Shown piece by piece: positions 22,980-34,089 of a DNA stretch of 64,000 nt. The stretch spans positions 102,321,189 to 102,385,188 of the forward strand of contig OV884009.1 in the NCBI GenBank assembly GCA_930367205.1, given 5' to 3'. A program made the translations under genes and the position numbers. The first letter of the stretch is position 1; each line of letters begins with the position of its first letter. The stretch is from Acanthosoma haemorrhoidale (lineage: Eukaryota > Arthropoda > Insecta > Hemiptera > Acanthosomatidae). The notes beneath the pieces were generated by a model. It did no database searches. It worked only from the letters and a program-made list of their open reading frames with translations, and was not told the origin of the DNA.

Positions 22980-24260
22980 CTCCTCACTTTCCTTTTTGTT
23001 TTATTTCTTTATCTTCTTCATGCGTAGTGTACTAATAACATGCCACATTAACGCCCAGTCCATCCCTGTCCATCACAGCGAATTCCTTTAATTATTCCTT
23101 GACAACTTTCAACACATAATAGCTGTTTCTGAATCTTGGCTTAAACCAGACATTCCCTAATTTTTTTATTCTCTCCCCAAATATTCACTTCTCCACCTCT
23201 TACGCTATATTCAAACAAATAAGATAATGCATTTAATGAACGTTTTCTAGATGCCACTAATTTGTTTAATCTACCTCTCCTGTTTGTCATATATCTCCAA
23301 ATGACATAAATTCTCATTTTCTGCCCAATCCGGCTGCTTCATCTCTTTTTGTTTTATACTTATACTTTCCTCCCAGTCCAATGTACACTACTAGTGTACT
23401 ATATTACTTTCCACCCAGACAACTCCTTCCAACCTCATTTATGAAATCAATAACGAACTCGATAGATCCAGATGGCATTCCTGAGGAATTCCTAAAGCCC
23501 TGTCTCCCTACAATGATTCCCCTCACTATTGATTTTCGTTTATAATTTTTTTCTCTAAAACAACATATTTTCATCTTCATGGAAAAGAGAAAATGTTTTT
23601 CCACTAAATTAAGTTCCTTACACCACCTCCCCCAAAAACTATCGGACCATTTCAATACTTTCTCATCTTTCCAAACCTCTCGAAAGACTAGTTCAATCCC
23701 AAATTTCCTCATTCCAGATGTTCAAATCGCTTCCAATCCTGATTTCGGCCTAGATTTTCCACCCAATTTGCTATCACTAAAATTAACAAAGACCTCCAAT
23801 CCACCATTGACCAACAGCACATCTATCCTTATACTCATAGAAATTACCAATGCATTAAACACCCTTGATCACTCCATCCTTCTATCGAAACTCGTATAGA
23901 TGTTCTTTTCTTACAGAGCTATCAACTGGTTTGTATAGTTCATCTCTAATAGCTCCCAGCCTGGGAGTACTACCTGTACACATCCTTGGTCCCCTTTCAT
24001 TATCTTCCGGTGTAGCTCAGGGTTCATCAATATCGCCATTACTTTTTTGGGTCTACATCTATCCATCACGTACTACGCTCCATCACATACACTATCCATC
24101 ACTGCTCAGCCCATCTATATGCCAATGAAACCCAAATTTACCTGTTCTTCCCTCCTAATCAGCTCTAATCCGCCTCCCTATTGATTTAGGAAAACCTGGA
24201 TAGAATTGAAGCTGGGTAAAAGTACCTTACTACTAAAAACTAAAATGGTGTTATTTGATG
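22980..24260 (+). mobile_element. LINE copy 2, endonuclease and RT remnants
   Basis: The endonuclease start near 23045 resembles the copy at 17.7 kb (HINAQSIP then an ESWLKP block). RT blocks follow, with frameshifts: DPDGIPEEFLKP (23470-23500), a SHLSKPLERLVQ-type block in another frame (23660-23690), LDHSILLSKL (23860-23890) and SSGVAQGSSISPLLFW (24006-24050). The catalytic box reads YANE (24118-24129) instead of YADD. The element is dead. The same family is present antisense at 42.6-43.9 and 50.65-51.09 kb. Confidence 0.75.
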
Positions 24261-24424
24261 GTTAGTAAACCCATCTCCTCTTATCTCCCCCTCTGGTTAA
24301 TCACTCCTGTTCATCATTGCACGCTTAAGGAACATCAAGTAAAACGGTCAAAGGGTAAGAAGTACCTATGAGCTTAGGACTTGTGGGCTGAGGACTTAAA
24401 GCATTAGATGAGAATTCATGGTAG

Positions 24425-24500
24425 GTCCTGGTATCGCTCAACTGATAGCAGCACCAACATCTGTAAAAATCGTAGGTTTGTGCTGGTGAGATGATCCTGT
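24425..24500 (+). mobile_element. tRNA-Tyr-like SINE head
   Basis: TATCGCTCAACTGATAGCAG resembles the D-arm/A box of a tRNA. It is followed at tRNA spacing by CTGTAAAAATC, resembling a GTA-anticodon loop, and by a weak T-arm GTGCTGGTGAG. The acceptor ends do not pair. It is best read as a SINE or tRNA pseudogene. Confidence 0.35.
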
Positions 24501-25099
24501 GAGGTGAAGAGCGGGTACAATTCCTGCTTATAAATGTTAATTTTGAGCGTAAAATGTTCATCCTGAAACTTATCGCCCACCTAAATTAAGCGAGGTTAAT
24601 TTACAATAAAGTATAATTGGTAACAGAAAAAAAATTGTAAATAATCCTAAAATGAAAATCACTGGAGCGATGGTATATGGTGATAGACAAAATGGCAAAT
24701 CAAAGGCACAACTGACAGCGCAAAGGAAGATACCAAAAAAATAAAATGAAGTTGGTTTCGTTGTCTGGCCATATGCCTTGTGGGACTCCTCACCTAGAAA
24801 TAAACCTGCCTAGTGATGAAAGTAATGTGCTTGTAGTAAGGATGGATACAGTCTCCAAGTGAACTAGATGTGTAGACATACATACAAATAGACAGGGGTA
24901 AGCTTTGGTGATGGTGGCTTTCCTTCAGTCTGGGCCCTTGATTAAGAAAGGGCCTGCATAATCTAAGTGTTCGATCTCGGTAATTTAGAGGCATCTAAAT
25001 AGTGCCTAAAAATCTAAAAAAAAAATTGTTTTAGGTGCTGGTAGGTACTCTGACGTGTTGATATTACTTGCCAGCATATCGTCCACTCTCCTTCACCTG

Positions 25100-25740
25100 G
25101 AGGTTGTATAGAATCTACTCACTCACAGTAGAGAATAGTGCAGTAGAAGAAAAATGGTGAGAGTAGACCAAGAAGGTCAAACAATCGTGGTATTGCCGAT
25201 AAAACCATGCGCTTCCTTAACTTGCTCATTGGAGGTTGAAAGGCTGAATATGATAATGCATCGGTCACTGGGTTCCCCATCAACCCGAATGGTATAATCA
25301 ATTCCGTTTCATCTTGATGAAGTTGGAGAGGGAGAACTTCGCTATCCTTCGGACTGAGTTTGGGAGCTGAGAACGCCTATTTACTCCGGGTAAATCCTCC
25401 TTCAGCGAAAAGTTCGCACAATTCATAGTGAAGCTAAATTGCTTCCTCAAGAGAATTGGCGCCCCTTACAATCTTGTCTACATAAATTTATTGGCCTATA
25501 GCCTAAGCTGCTTTAGTGGATGCTGAACCTTCATCGGCTATTAACTGCTTGAGCACTCTCAATATCTGATAAGCTGGTACCATAAGTAACTGTGTTCAAT
25601 TCCAACTCTTGGAGTATTTCTGAGCGTTCATTCCTCCACTCCAGAGAATTTGCTCCAGATGACTGCCAGTCAAATATACCAACATCAGGCAGTACATTTT
25701 TACCAGTTTTGTAAACAATAAAACGAGGAAGAGGCGGAAT
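25100..25740 (-). mobile_element. BEL/Pao reverse transcriptase fragment
   Basis: On the minus strand the RT box YVDKIVRGA lies at 25484 downward, with the second catalytic Asp replaced by Lys (25473-25475). An LHYELCELFAEGGFTRSK block follows. In another frame comes the 60-codon stretch 25301-25119, with LGL/GLMGNPVTDALSYS and RLFDLLGLLSP. These blocks in this order are diagnostic of BEL/Pao RT running into RNase H. The reading frame is broken several times. Confidence 0.7.
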
Positions 25741-27073
25741 GTTATTAGGGCCTCTGTAGGATTGACGCTTTACTTAGTTAGTTGTAGTAAGTACAGAATT
25801 AAATAAGTCTACTATTGTCACTTTACTCGTGGATGGGGGAAAATGGGTGGCTGAAAGTTATTTTAAAAAAAACTGTTTGTTTACATTTTTAGGTAAGCTG
25901 GACGTCTAATGCTGTGGGGAATAATCGGGCAAGTCAATAAGGCAAGGAATTAACCCCAAAAGAAGTTAAGTGTACGTACATGGTTTGGTAGGCTTTGTTC
26001 ACCACGTGAAGAAATACGTATTATTGATTTCGAGTGAATTTGATCTTTGATAGTACAGAGTTAGATTTTAATGTTAATACTGCACCGTTACCTGGAAAGT
26101 ATTTATTTTTTGACTTACGTAAATATTACCCAGAACAACGTATTTTATATCAGAAGCGATTCCAACCACTATTTCTGGAATATTTTTACCACATTGTCGT
26201 CTTTAATGTGTTCCTAACCATAAAAAAATTTTTTTTTAACGTCTTCTAACCTGTGACTAACACCTTAAAAACTTCTAACCGATCAGATTAATTAATACGT
26301 TAAAACGATGTTTAAAAAAGTTTTTATTTTATTTTGTAGAAATTTGAAATCAATAATTTTATGATTAACCACGAGAAGGTATCGAATATGAATTACCTTA
26401 TTTTATTAATTTACCAGCTGTTTCTTTTATGGAAGTCGCAATAGTAATCGTATTTTATCAGTAATGACTTCTAAGGTGTTCCATAAATTATCAATTTCTC
26501 TCGGCTTTTTTGACTGCAATAAATACGAAATTTGAGAACAGGCAACTTTAGTAATATGCTGCATTATTTCTATTATACAATCAACAAAATTGACCAAGTA
26601 ATCGATGAAAAAAACGCATGATCAGTTTTCCTATTTACTGGTTCCATCGTGCAGTCGTGTCATTTATTTGGCAAATAATTACTAAAAATGATCGGGCCAA
26701 TATCGCAACTAATAATTACTAAAACTAAATTATGAATAGTTTTCATTATGCGGGTACAAGAAACTCGTTCTATTTTTATTGACTGATGATCAATGGGGAC
26801 TGGCTAAATGAGGTAAAGTTATATCCACGTTTAATGTCATGGTAACTGACTATTGTTTAAAACCTTCCAGGACATGACGCTAATAATTCTACAGACTTGA
26901 GCATCATTTTGTGTTGTTACTCGTTCTAGAACGCCGTGTTATCAGATTATCAGCCTTTTCTATGAGTTAATAATATAAAATATTTTCTACAGCTTTTTAT
27001 GTCAAACTAATCAGCATTGAATACTACTTCTAACAAATTGCAGATTAAAAATTAATTTAAAAACATAGATTTA
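25741..27073. other. intergenic stretch before BORCS8
   Basis: No recognised element. A 71-codon plus ORF (26034-26249) is rich in Phe/Tyr and resembles nothing I know. The promoter of the plus-strand BORCS8 gene should lie near the right end, but no clear core promoter motif stands out in this AT-rich DNA. Confidence 0.4.
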
Positions 27074-27125
27074 ATGACCCAGTATGAGGACAGTGATTCA
27101 CAGTTAGATGTCAGGGTTAAAAAAG
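27074..27125 (+). CDS. BORCS8: BORCS8 exon 1
   Basis: Encodes the first 17 residues, acidic then basic (MTQYEDSDS to VRVKK), and one base of codon 18. The donor is GTAATG at 27126. It is too short for an ORF search and was found by extending the conserved exon 2 upstream in phase. Confidence 0.85.
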
Positions 27126-29978
27126 GTAATGCTGATTTCATTTGAATACTATATTTGAATCTTACTTTTCTTGAATTAGCAGCCAAAGAAAATAATTTAT
27201 TAGGGGTGTGGAACTTAGGACCTACTGATCTTCAATCAGTCGCTCTGTTAACGACTGAACCATCCATTATTTTGAGTCCTGGCTCTAATCAGTTTTTCTT
27301 TCGCTAAATCCTATTAATCAAGTAGGGTAACATACCACAACTAGATTCTTTTTATACAAAATTTTGTTATTTGCTCATTTTAGCAACTGAAAGGATATCA
27401 GAAAATATCCACATCATTGCGAATGAACCTTCCTTGGCCTTTTATCGATTGCAAGAACATGTTAGAAAGGCTTTACCTCCTATGGTTGAGAAAAGAGTGG
27501 AAGTTACTAAACTTCATCATGAGTTACAAGGTAGATGCTATGATGTAGAATATGCTGTCAGGTAATTATAATTTAAATCTATAGTTAAGTGTATTATAGA
27601 CTTACTTACTCTTAATAAGCTATATTTTGCTTTGTTAACTTCTTTTATAGCCCTTATCGCAGTGTAAGAGTTCCCTTACAGAGTCCAGAACTGGCATCGA
27701 CAACCTTTCTTTCAACATGGAATATGTATTATGGTATATGAGAGGAAAATTGCCCCATGGAGTCCTGTCCATTGAAGGTGTTTCTGTTAAGGGGAACACA
27801 TTACCTACTTTAGCGGGTTTCTTTCATTGAATTAATAAGTTGTTAGATAAGAATGATTGTATTAGAAAAGCTGTTGAAGAATCAATAAATCATGGTATAT
27901 TTTGTTTTGTTAACATTGCATTATAAGTCAAATAAAATTTTTGTATTTTCATTACTTGATACTATTCCTCAAATTACAAAGCAGATAAAATAAGTAAAAC
28001 ATATTCCACACGTTTTGTTTCCATGAAAATACCAAAATTTTTCTATCATCCGCCATCCTGACTGTACACTATCCACTATCTGAGGGATAGAAGTGTGACC
28101 CATTCATAATTGACACTCATGAGATGGGCTGGTCGAACTACTCTCATAAATTGCTAGTGGTGAATGACATCGCATACGTGACTTAATTTTGTTTAATGAC
28201 TTAATTTTAAATTCGCCATGATTTGAAGTGTACTAAATCCATCCATTTTGGTTAGTACATCAATCAGCCACATTAATGATCTGGTTTTACATAATTGAAT
28301 TGTTTTCCTTATGTAAGAATTTGTACAAACTCTACTATATATTATAACTAGTTGATAAATTTTAACATATTATCTAACAACATATTAATTCAATGAAAAT
28401 AATATTCTCAAGACCTAGCAACTATTACCCGGAACTGCTACCTTTAAATGCACTTCTATCCTCACCTTAACATTTTTTTTTTTTTAGATAGTGATCATCT
28501 TTCAGGATTTTTATTTAAATAATTCATATTTTCCCAACGGTTACGATCAATCTCCCTTTCTGACATCTCTGTTGTGGCTAGTGCCCCGATTTATATTTGT
28601 TAAAATATTTACTGAAAGAACATATTATTTACTTACAAATACAGACTAAATAAGGGTTATGTACAAGAAAATGTGTTTAAAATAAATAAAATGCTACTTG
28701 CATTAAAACAAACAAAACTAAACTTTTTACTGTGGAAATATAAGCATTTTATAAAGTATTTTATTATGGTCTCAACTACCCTATGCAATCGATGAGCGAA
28801 GCAATAATTTTGGACAGAATACCTCAATGGCTTTCATTTACAAAAAGTAGCTACTTGTTTTGTCGATGTGCTTGTTCAAATGAGACCCATGGAATCATTT
28901 ACACACTTAGCAATAGTTTGATGGTTGCCCTCAGGAAGTTCTTCAATAGTTGAAAAAACTGAACATTCCTTTTTGATCTCAGATAATGCCCAAATGATTA
29001 CACTTGCTATATAGCAACTTTCAACATCCTTATTCTCATCAATCTTAATATATATTTTTTTGTTGCTAAAGATGCGTCTCGTATGTACCAAAAATTTTCC
29101 ATAGCAGAATGAAATATCTGGAGAAAGTAAGGCTTTTTTGAAATTCATGTTTTCTCAAATAAACAAAATATTTATTTATCCTCAATAATCACATAATATT
29201 TAGCTAGTAAATTTTAGTCACAAAGAAAACTCTTCAGGTCAGAGTTCATATCAGTGATATGACACTTGTTACCGATATAATTGATCGAAAGTAAAAAAAA
29301 CCTATTCTAATCATCCAGTTATTACCATTCTTTATGTTTTTAATTTCTTGGAAATAAATTATTGTTATGTACTAGAGTAGAGAGTGCTGAAACTAGTTGT
29401 GGACTAAAGTATTACATTTATTTCACTTGGAAATAACAGCTTATTTATCATCAGCATTATTGTTTCATCTCTATGTATCATATGTATGATTACGTTACCT
29501 TCAAGATGGTTACGCTTTAGCCATTTTTAGAGTTTAGTTGATTTTTTCAAAATTACCCTGTATGCTTTTATTCCTGTTTACCCCTGTCTGTTTTTTCTCA
29601 TGTCTCGTGCTTTATTTATATTTATTGTCTTCTAGTGCAGTTCGATCCATACAGAATGCAGATTCTAGTTTCCAGAGTATTCAAGAACTGTTAAGAAATG
29701 CATTGTTTTTCAAACAGCAATTAAAGTATAAGGAATCCCTCAAGTATGTTATATTATATGTTTTTAAAATAAAAAATTACTAATTGATCTCTAAATGTTT
29801 ATTGTATTCCAGGACTAAGGAATCAACTTCAGTATATAAAAGACTTTCAGCACATATAACTATTGATCTACCTGATTTACCGGAATTGTCTGATGCATTA
29901 AGAGAAACAGCATTCAAGGTGGAATCAATTATGGCTCAAGCACGTACAGGAAGTTTAGGGACTAATGATGAAAGCTAA
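27074..29978 (+). CDS. BORCS8: BORCS8 (MEF2BNB) orthologue, four exons
   Basis: The coding sequence joins 27074-27125, 27384-27561, 29636-29743 and 29813-29978, giving 167 residues. BORCS8 is a small subunit of BORC, the multi-subunit complex on the lysosome surface that recruits Arl8 and couples lysosomes to kinesin transport. The core ANEPSLAFYRLQEHVRKALP (about residues 27-46) and the VEYAVSAV block spanning the exon 2/3 junction match the vertebrate protein along its length. The last 55 residues (from KTKEST) extend well beyond the 119-residue human form and contain a DLPDLPELSDALRET segment. All three introns are GT-AG (GTAATG, GTAATT, GTATGT donors), and their phases fit. The ATG at 27074 is the first in frame in exon 1. 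AATAAA lies 128 bases after the stop. Confidence 0.95.
27204..27272 (-). mobile_element. tRNA-Phe-derived SINE head in BORCS8 intron 1
   Basis: On the minus strand GGTTCAGTCGTTAACAGAGCG resembles a tRNA A box. It is followed by a perfect 5-bp anticodon stem (ACTGA/TCAGT) enclosing TTGAAGA, i.e. a GAA anticodon as in tRNA-Phe, then AGGTCCTAAGTTCC resembling the variable and T arms. The B box is decayed and the acceptor ends do not pair. Related heads occur at 32.08-32.20 kb. Confidence 0.55.
27384..27561 (+). CDS. BORCS8: BORCS8 exon 2
   Basis: Carries the conserved core. The acceptor is CATTTTAG before CAACTGAAAGG, and the donor is GTAATT after the AG that starts codon Ser. Without splicing the frame would read Arg then stop. 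Confidence 0.95.
27650..28875. other. remainder of BORCS8 intron 2, left part
   Basis: No exon was found. A stretch near 27650-27850 looks somewhat coding on the plus strand after an acceptor-like TTTTATAG. It is interrupted by stops and cannot be joined to BORCS8, because exon 3 already continues the conserved sequence. It is probably unidentified element debris. Confidence 0.35.
28876..29148 (-). other. unrecognised 90-codon ORF in BORCS8 intron 2
   Basis: The ORF has balanced composition, with an SNKKIYIKIDENKDVESCY stretch followed by WALSEIKKECSVFSTIEEL. It lies antisense to BORCS8 within the large second intron (27562-29635). It may be a fragment of a retroelement ORF or a retrocopy. 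No family was recognised, and no flanking coding continues in frame. Confidence 0.25.
29636..29743 (+). CDS. BORCS8: BORCS8 exon 3
   Basis: The acceptor is TCTTCTAG. The split Ser codon is completed and the frame reads AVRSIQNADSSFQSIQELL, the expected continuation of the family helix. The donor is GTATGT after CTCAA. Confidence 0.94.
29813..29978 (+). CDS. BORCS8: BORCS8 exon 4
   Basis: The acceptor is TATTCCAG. It encodes the extended C-terminus and the stop (29976-29978). The extension is moderately charged, has no low-complexity run, and looks selected rather than random. Confidence 0.9.
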
Positions 29979-30105
29979 TTGTGTTTATCTTATTATATGA
30001 TACGTGTTGTTAAATTAAATATTTATAATTTAAGTAATGATATGTTGTTTGTAAAATATTGAAGTAATTTTACATTAAAATGTGAAAATTAATTAAAATT
30101 ATACA

Positions 30106-30111
30106 AATAAA
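30106..30111 (+). terminator. BORCS8: BORCS8 polyadenylation signal
   Basis: AATAAA lies 128 bases after the BORCS8 stop codon and is the first exact match downstream. Confidence 0.6.
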
Positions 30112-32077
30112 TGAAAACTATTTACTTCATACTTCAAAACGATACTTTATTTGTCTACGCAGCTTTACAGCAGTGTGAAAATATTAACAAAATAAGACTA
30201 ATTTCATTGCGCCAATCATGAAGTTATATCTCATATATGTCAATGGACAGTCTAAGGAACATAACGGTTTTCAGAATGTGTTTTACAGTTCCTGAGTTCA
30301 TCTTATACAAACAAAAGTTCATTACCTGGGTATTTATTTATCCCTTTCTTCTATTAGGCAGTAAAAGGAATGATTTTATCTACAGAGTAAAATTGAAGTA
30401 ATGTTATTTACAAGTAATTAAAATTATAAGTACAATATAAAAATTAAACAAATATTAGTACCATTACAAAGTGTTGGTGGGTTGAGATTATGTAGTAAAA
30501 TAAAGAGATCCCTCTGTGGTAGCAATCCAGCTGGATCAAGTTGGCATCTACTATGGTATCGATAGCCTTGTATTCGATAACTAAGCGGGCTAATATGGCA
30601 ATTTTGCTATTATTTATTTCGCAGACATCTTAATTTTTAGCAGTGAGAATGGCCCTCTTGTAACCAGATTAAATTGTGATAGTTTCATAGGATGATACAC
30701 AATGCATGAAAGTGACCAAAACTGAGATTTCATGAAACTAGAGGTAATAAAGTGAGAAAAAGTGCTAGTTGTTCTATAGAGTAAATAAGTAAGTCTTGCC
30801 ATAAATTCATTTGTATATTATCGCATAAAGGCTTACTGAGAATGCTCCGATAATCTGAATATGGTATAGCCCTGAAATAACTAATAGGGTCAATGATAGG
30901 AAACTCCTAGTTGTAGCAGGTCACTAGTGTCCCAATTGTGGGACCATGCCCTCAGCCACAATTCTTTTTCAGTACAGTTTACCCTTGCCAGTTTGATATT
31001 TCTCAATTTTCATATTCTTATTAACTCTCGAGACGGAGCACTACTATAGTGGTAGAGTGCTCCATATCGGGAAGAAATGCCAGTTAACTAACAGCTTTTA
31101 CCATTATCTAGGGACATTTAGAGAAGCTTTGGTATTAATAAAGTCTGTTAAGAAGTTTAGGAGTTCATTGGTAAGGAATTACAGAGTACAAATGTGCTTC
31201 AATATTTTATTATTATTATATTCATTACCAACTGCCTTTCAGATATTTAGTTCTTTATGCCATTTTTGACACTATTGAAGAAAAATTGGCCTTAACAAAT
31301 ACTGAAGAAAAGGAAATTGCTTTTAATGAACAAACAATTTTGTGAAGGATTTTCATAGCAACTAATGTTAGGCGGCTGTAGGGGAGAAGGGACTCCACTT
31401 CAACCCGGGATTTTATAATTTTTTTGGAGATGCTGCAGTTTTGGCTGTTAAGAAGATGGGCTGGGGATTTGAAAACCATTGTTTCTTGAATCTCACCACT
31501 GCTATCTATTACTACTGTTGGAAAAATGGGTTTATAAAACTATTTTCTTTTTAGAATGTATTACAGATTATAGTTTATTATAACACATATTACATATTAC
31601 ATCAGTCTTAAGATAAATTTTTTTTAATGTAAATTAAATACATATATACTGCAGGGTATATTAAAAAAAAGGATACCTACTGACACAAAAATATGTTTGA
31701 TAGAATTTATTTAATATAAGTGAAAAGGCATTCATTACAAAAATTTATTTTTCTGAGAGTTTGAATTTTATGAACTTCCACAGAAAACAGAAGTTAAGAA
31801 CAACATTGTAAGTAACAGTTTTGGTTAAAATAAGATATTGTTAGGATGAAAGTAAAAAACATGCCCAATGCCTTAAGTAGATCAGGCGAAAGCCTTGGAA
31901 ATTTACCATTTTTTAGAATACTGTAATTGTACTAACTATGCCCCAGTGGCAGACACGTACACGAAACATTTACTACATAAAGAAAATTAGGGGCTGACAA
32001 ATAAGATTGTGTATGCTTTAGTGGCTGAATACTAAACATAAGATACTACGTAGTAGTGAAAGAAAAAAGATAGTGAG
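30112..32077. other. intergenic stretch with one tRNA-Gly-like head
   Basis: No gene was recognised. Near 31037-31085 the plus strand reads CTATAGTGGTAGAGTGCTCC, resembling a tRNA-Gly D arm, then ATATCGGGAAGAAATG. The T arm is absent, so this is at best a truncated SINE head. Short ORFs at 31057-31269 and 31255-31479 are accidental. Confidence 0.35.
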
Positions 32078-32195
32078 GGGGCAAGCAATCGAATCAATGA
32101 CCTCCTGATCTTCGAACAGATGCTCAATATGGGTAGGAAGGAGTGGCTGAATGTAACTCAGGAGGTCCCAAGTTCGATTCCAAGCTTTGTCACAA
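32078..32195. mobile_element. two tRNA-derived SINE heads in inverted orientation
   Basis: The minus strand of 32125-32078 reads GAAGATCAGGAGGTC then TTGATTCGATTGC. The plus strand of 32130-32195 reads GGCTGAATGTAACTCAGGAG, then GTCCCAAGTTCGATTCC, with a good B box. Both align with the tRNA-Phe-like head at 27.2 kb through the motif around ATCAG-AGGTC. The two point away from each other with only a few bases between them. Confidence 0.5.
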
Positions 32196-32279
32196 TCTTT
32201 TTTATATTATTTATTATATTAGCTAATAATTATTAAAAATAGTGGGATTACAGACCACAACTAATAATTAAAAAGATAA

Positions 32280-33760
32280 CAATCTTCTCTACCCTCTAAA
32301 GCAGTTGGAAGTCCATCTCCAGAGCCTAGACCACACCTCTCCCTCCTCATCCTCAATTTATCCCTCGTAGACCCATACATGGTCTCTTTTCATCTTTCCC
32401 TCAATTTTCTCGGAAATTGCATCGCAGCTGCTTGTAGCCAACTCTTATGCTTACTAGTCAGTCACTTCATTCTGTTGATTGCATCAAGGTACATTGCCTC
32501 CCTTGGTGTCTTTTGACCCTGCTTTCCCTCTGCCTCTCTTTTCAGTCTTTTATCCGAAATTTTGGAATAGTTTGCTGGGGATGCTCAGTAACGATATACC
32601 TCTATGATTTCCGCAGCCTTTGTAATCCCCTTTTATGAAAATTGGTGAAAAAACAGAGATCTAATCTCTTGGAACTACCTTCTGTCTCTAGATTAGGTTA
32701 AATAATCAAAGGCATATTTTCTTGTTTTTCTGTCTCCAATATGTCTAATAATTTCTTAGGATACCATATATTCTGGCTGCTTTCCCAGGCTCCTCGAAAT
32801 TTATATGAAGTTTTGTCTTCTAATTCTTCCTCATTGAGCTAATCTTATTAATCTATTTCCCATTCTTGGTTAGCAATGATTATCTGGTCTCAGTCATTCC
32901 TGTATTCTAGGAGTTCCTTGAAGTATTCCCTCCATCTTTTAATTATCTGTTTCGGCTCATTTAAGGAGTTATTTTTTATGTTGTTGATAGGTTTCATAAC
33001 AGGCTTTTTTCTGCTCACATGTTTCTGAGAATTCTGTAAAATAGCTTCTTGTTCTGGATAAAAATTTTCTACATCTTTTCTCTGAACTTATAACGCCAAA
33101 CTATTTTTGGCTTCTAAGACTACAAATTCTATCAGTCTTCTCTGCTCCTAGTACTGAGAGTAACTCTCAGTAATTTTATTGGAGAGATATTAATTCCTTC
33201 CACTCATATTTTTCTTAGCATATCTTTTTATATTCTCCGACCACCAGGATTTCTTCTTCTTATTCTTGTTGTTCCACAGATTTTCCTGGCTGCTTCAAAG
33301 AGAATATTCTTGAAAACCTTCCAACAATTTTTCACCTTCTGTGCAGGTCTTCCTATTGGGCCTGTTTTCTCTGTCTAACCTTTCTATCTCCCTGTGATAT
33401 TTCTGGGTGTTCCCTTCACCCTTCAGGATGTACACCTTTATCTTCTCTTAAGCCACTACTATTTAACAGCTTTTCCTCCCAGTCCTTTCATTTTCTATGC
33501 TTTTTCTTACTCTTAAACCCACTGATTACTCAAGCATATTAAGGGGGGATATAAGGAAGTAATCAAAAATAGACATCTTTTCTTGGCTCTTTCCTTGAGA
33601 ATTTGTAAGCTCTGCAGGTTTTGGCCACAATAACATCATTAACAAGAAATAAAGTCAGGATAATTTCATCATTCTTGTTCTGATGCTCTTCTCTGTGTCT
33701 CCCCAAGACTATGGCAACTATCTATGCCTTCCTACTTTTCTATTCAGGGCTCCTAAATTA
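32280..33760 (-). mobile_element. LINE, endonuclease-to-RT part (RTE-like)
   Basis: On the minus strand the sequence begins near 33760 with an endonuclease C-terminal region. It includes a RKICGTTRIRRRNPWW stretch near 33260, i.e. the conserved W-W region between endonuclease and RT. It reaches EPKQIIKRWREYFKELL near 32960-32910, the hallmark RT entry motif of this LINE group. Further downstream only decayed reading is seen. Frameshifts and stops are frequent. The RT catalytic core was not recognised. Confidence 0.6.
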
Positions 33761-33814
33761 CTAGAACATCTATATAATGGTCAATCTCTCTTTGTGGCTA
33801 ATATGCTATAGGGC

Positions 33815-34089
33815 TGTGATATGTTTATAACCTCGTGCCATATTTTTTGTAATCTCACTTAGTAATATGTTGTATCTGTTTCGATTATTGTTAAAGACAT
33901 TCTTACTAAATAATTACTACTTATCACCCATCCATCATTGCAAAACTTAGCTCAAGAATGAATACACTGCTATGCAACTTTATCTCATTTTATCAGCACC
34001 GATGCTTCTCTAACCTGTACAAAAAACTATAACTACTGAATAACTTTGTTTCTCTGACATACTACCACTACTTTAATGAATGTAGTACA
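33815..34089 (+). repeat. left LTR of deleted gypsy
   Basis: Begins TGTGATATG and probably ends GTAGTACA. It is followed by ATTGAGGCGGCCGTG, a leader-like start. The left edge aligns with the right LTR at 35517; the right edge is less certain. Confidence 0.55.

Noticed and set aside
24425..24500. Functional tRNA-Tyr gene
   Set aside because: The anticodon stem and acceptor stem are not formed; only the D arm and loop are convincing.
27204..27272. Functional tRNA-Phe gene
   Set aside because: The anticodon arm is good, but the acceptor ends do not pair and the B box is decayed.
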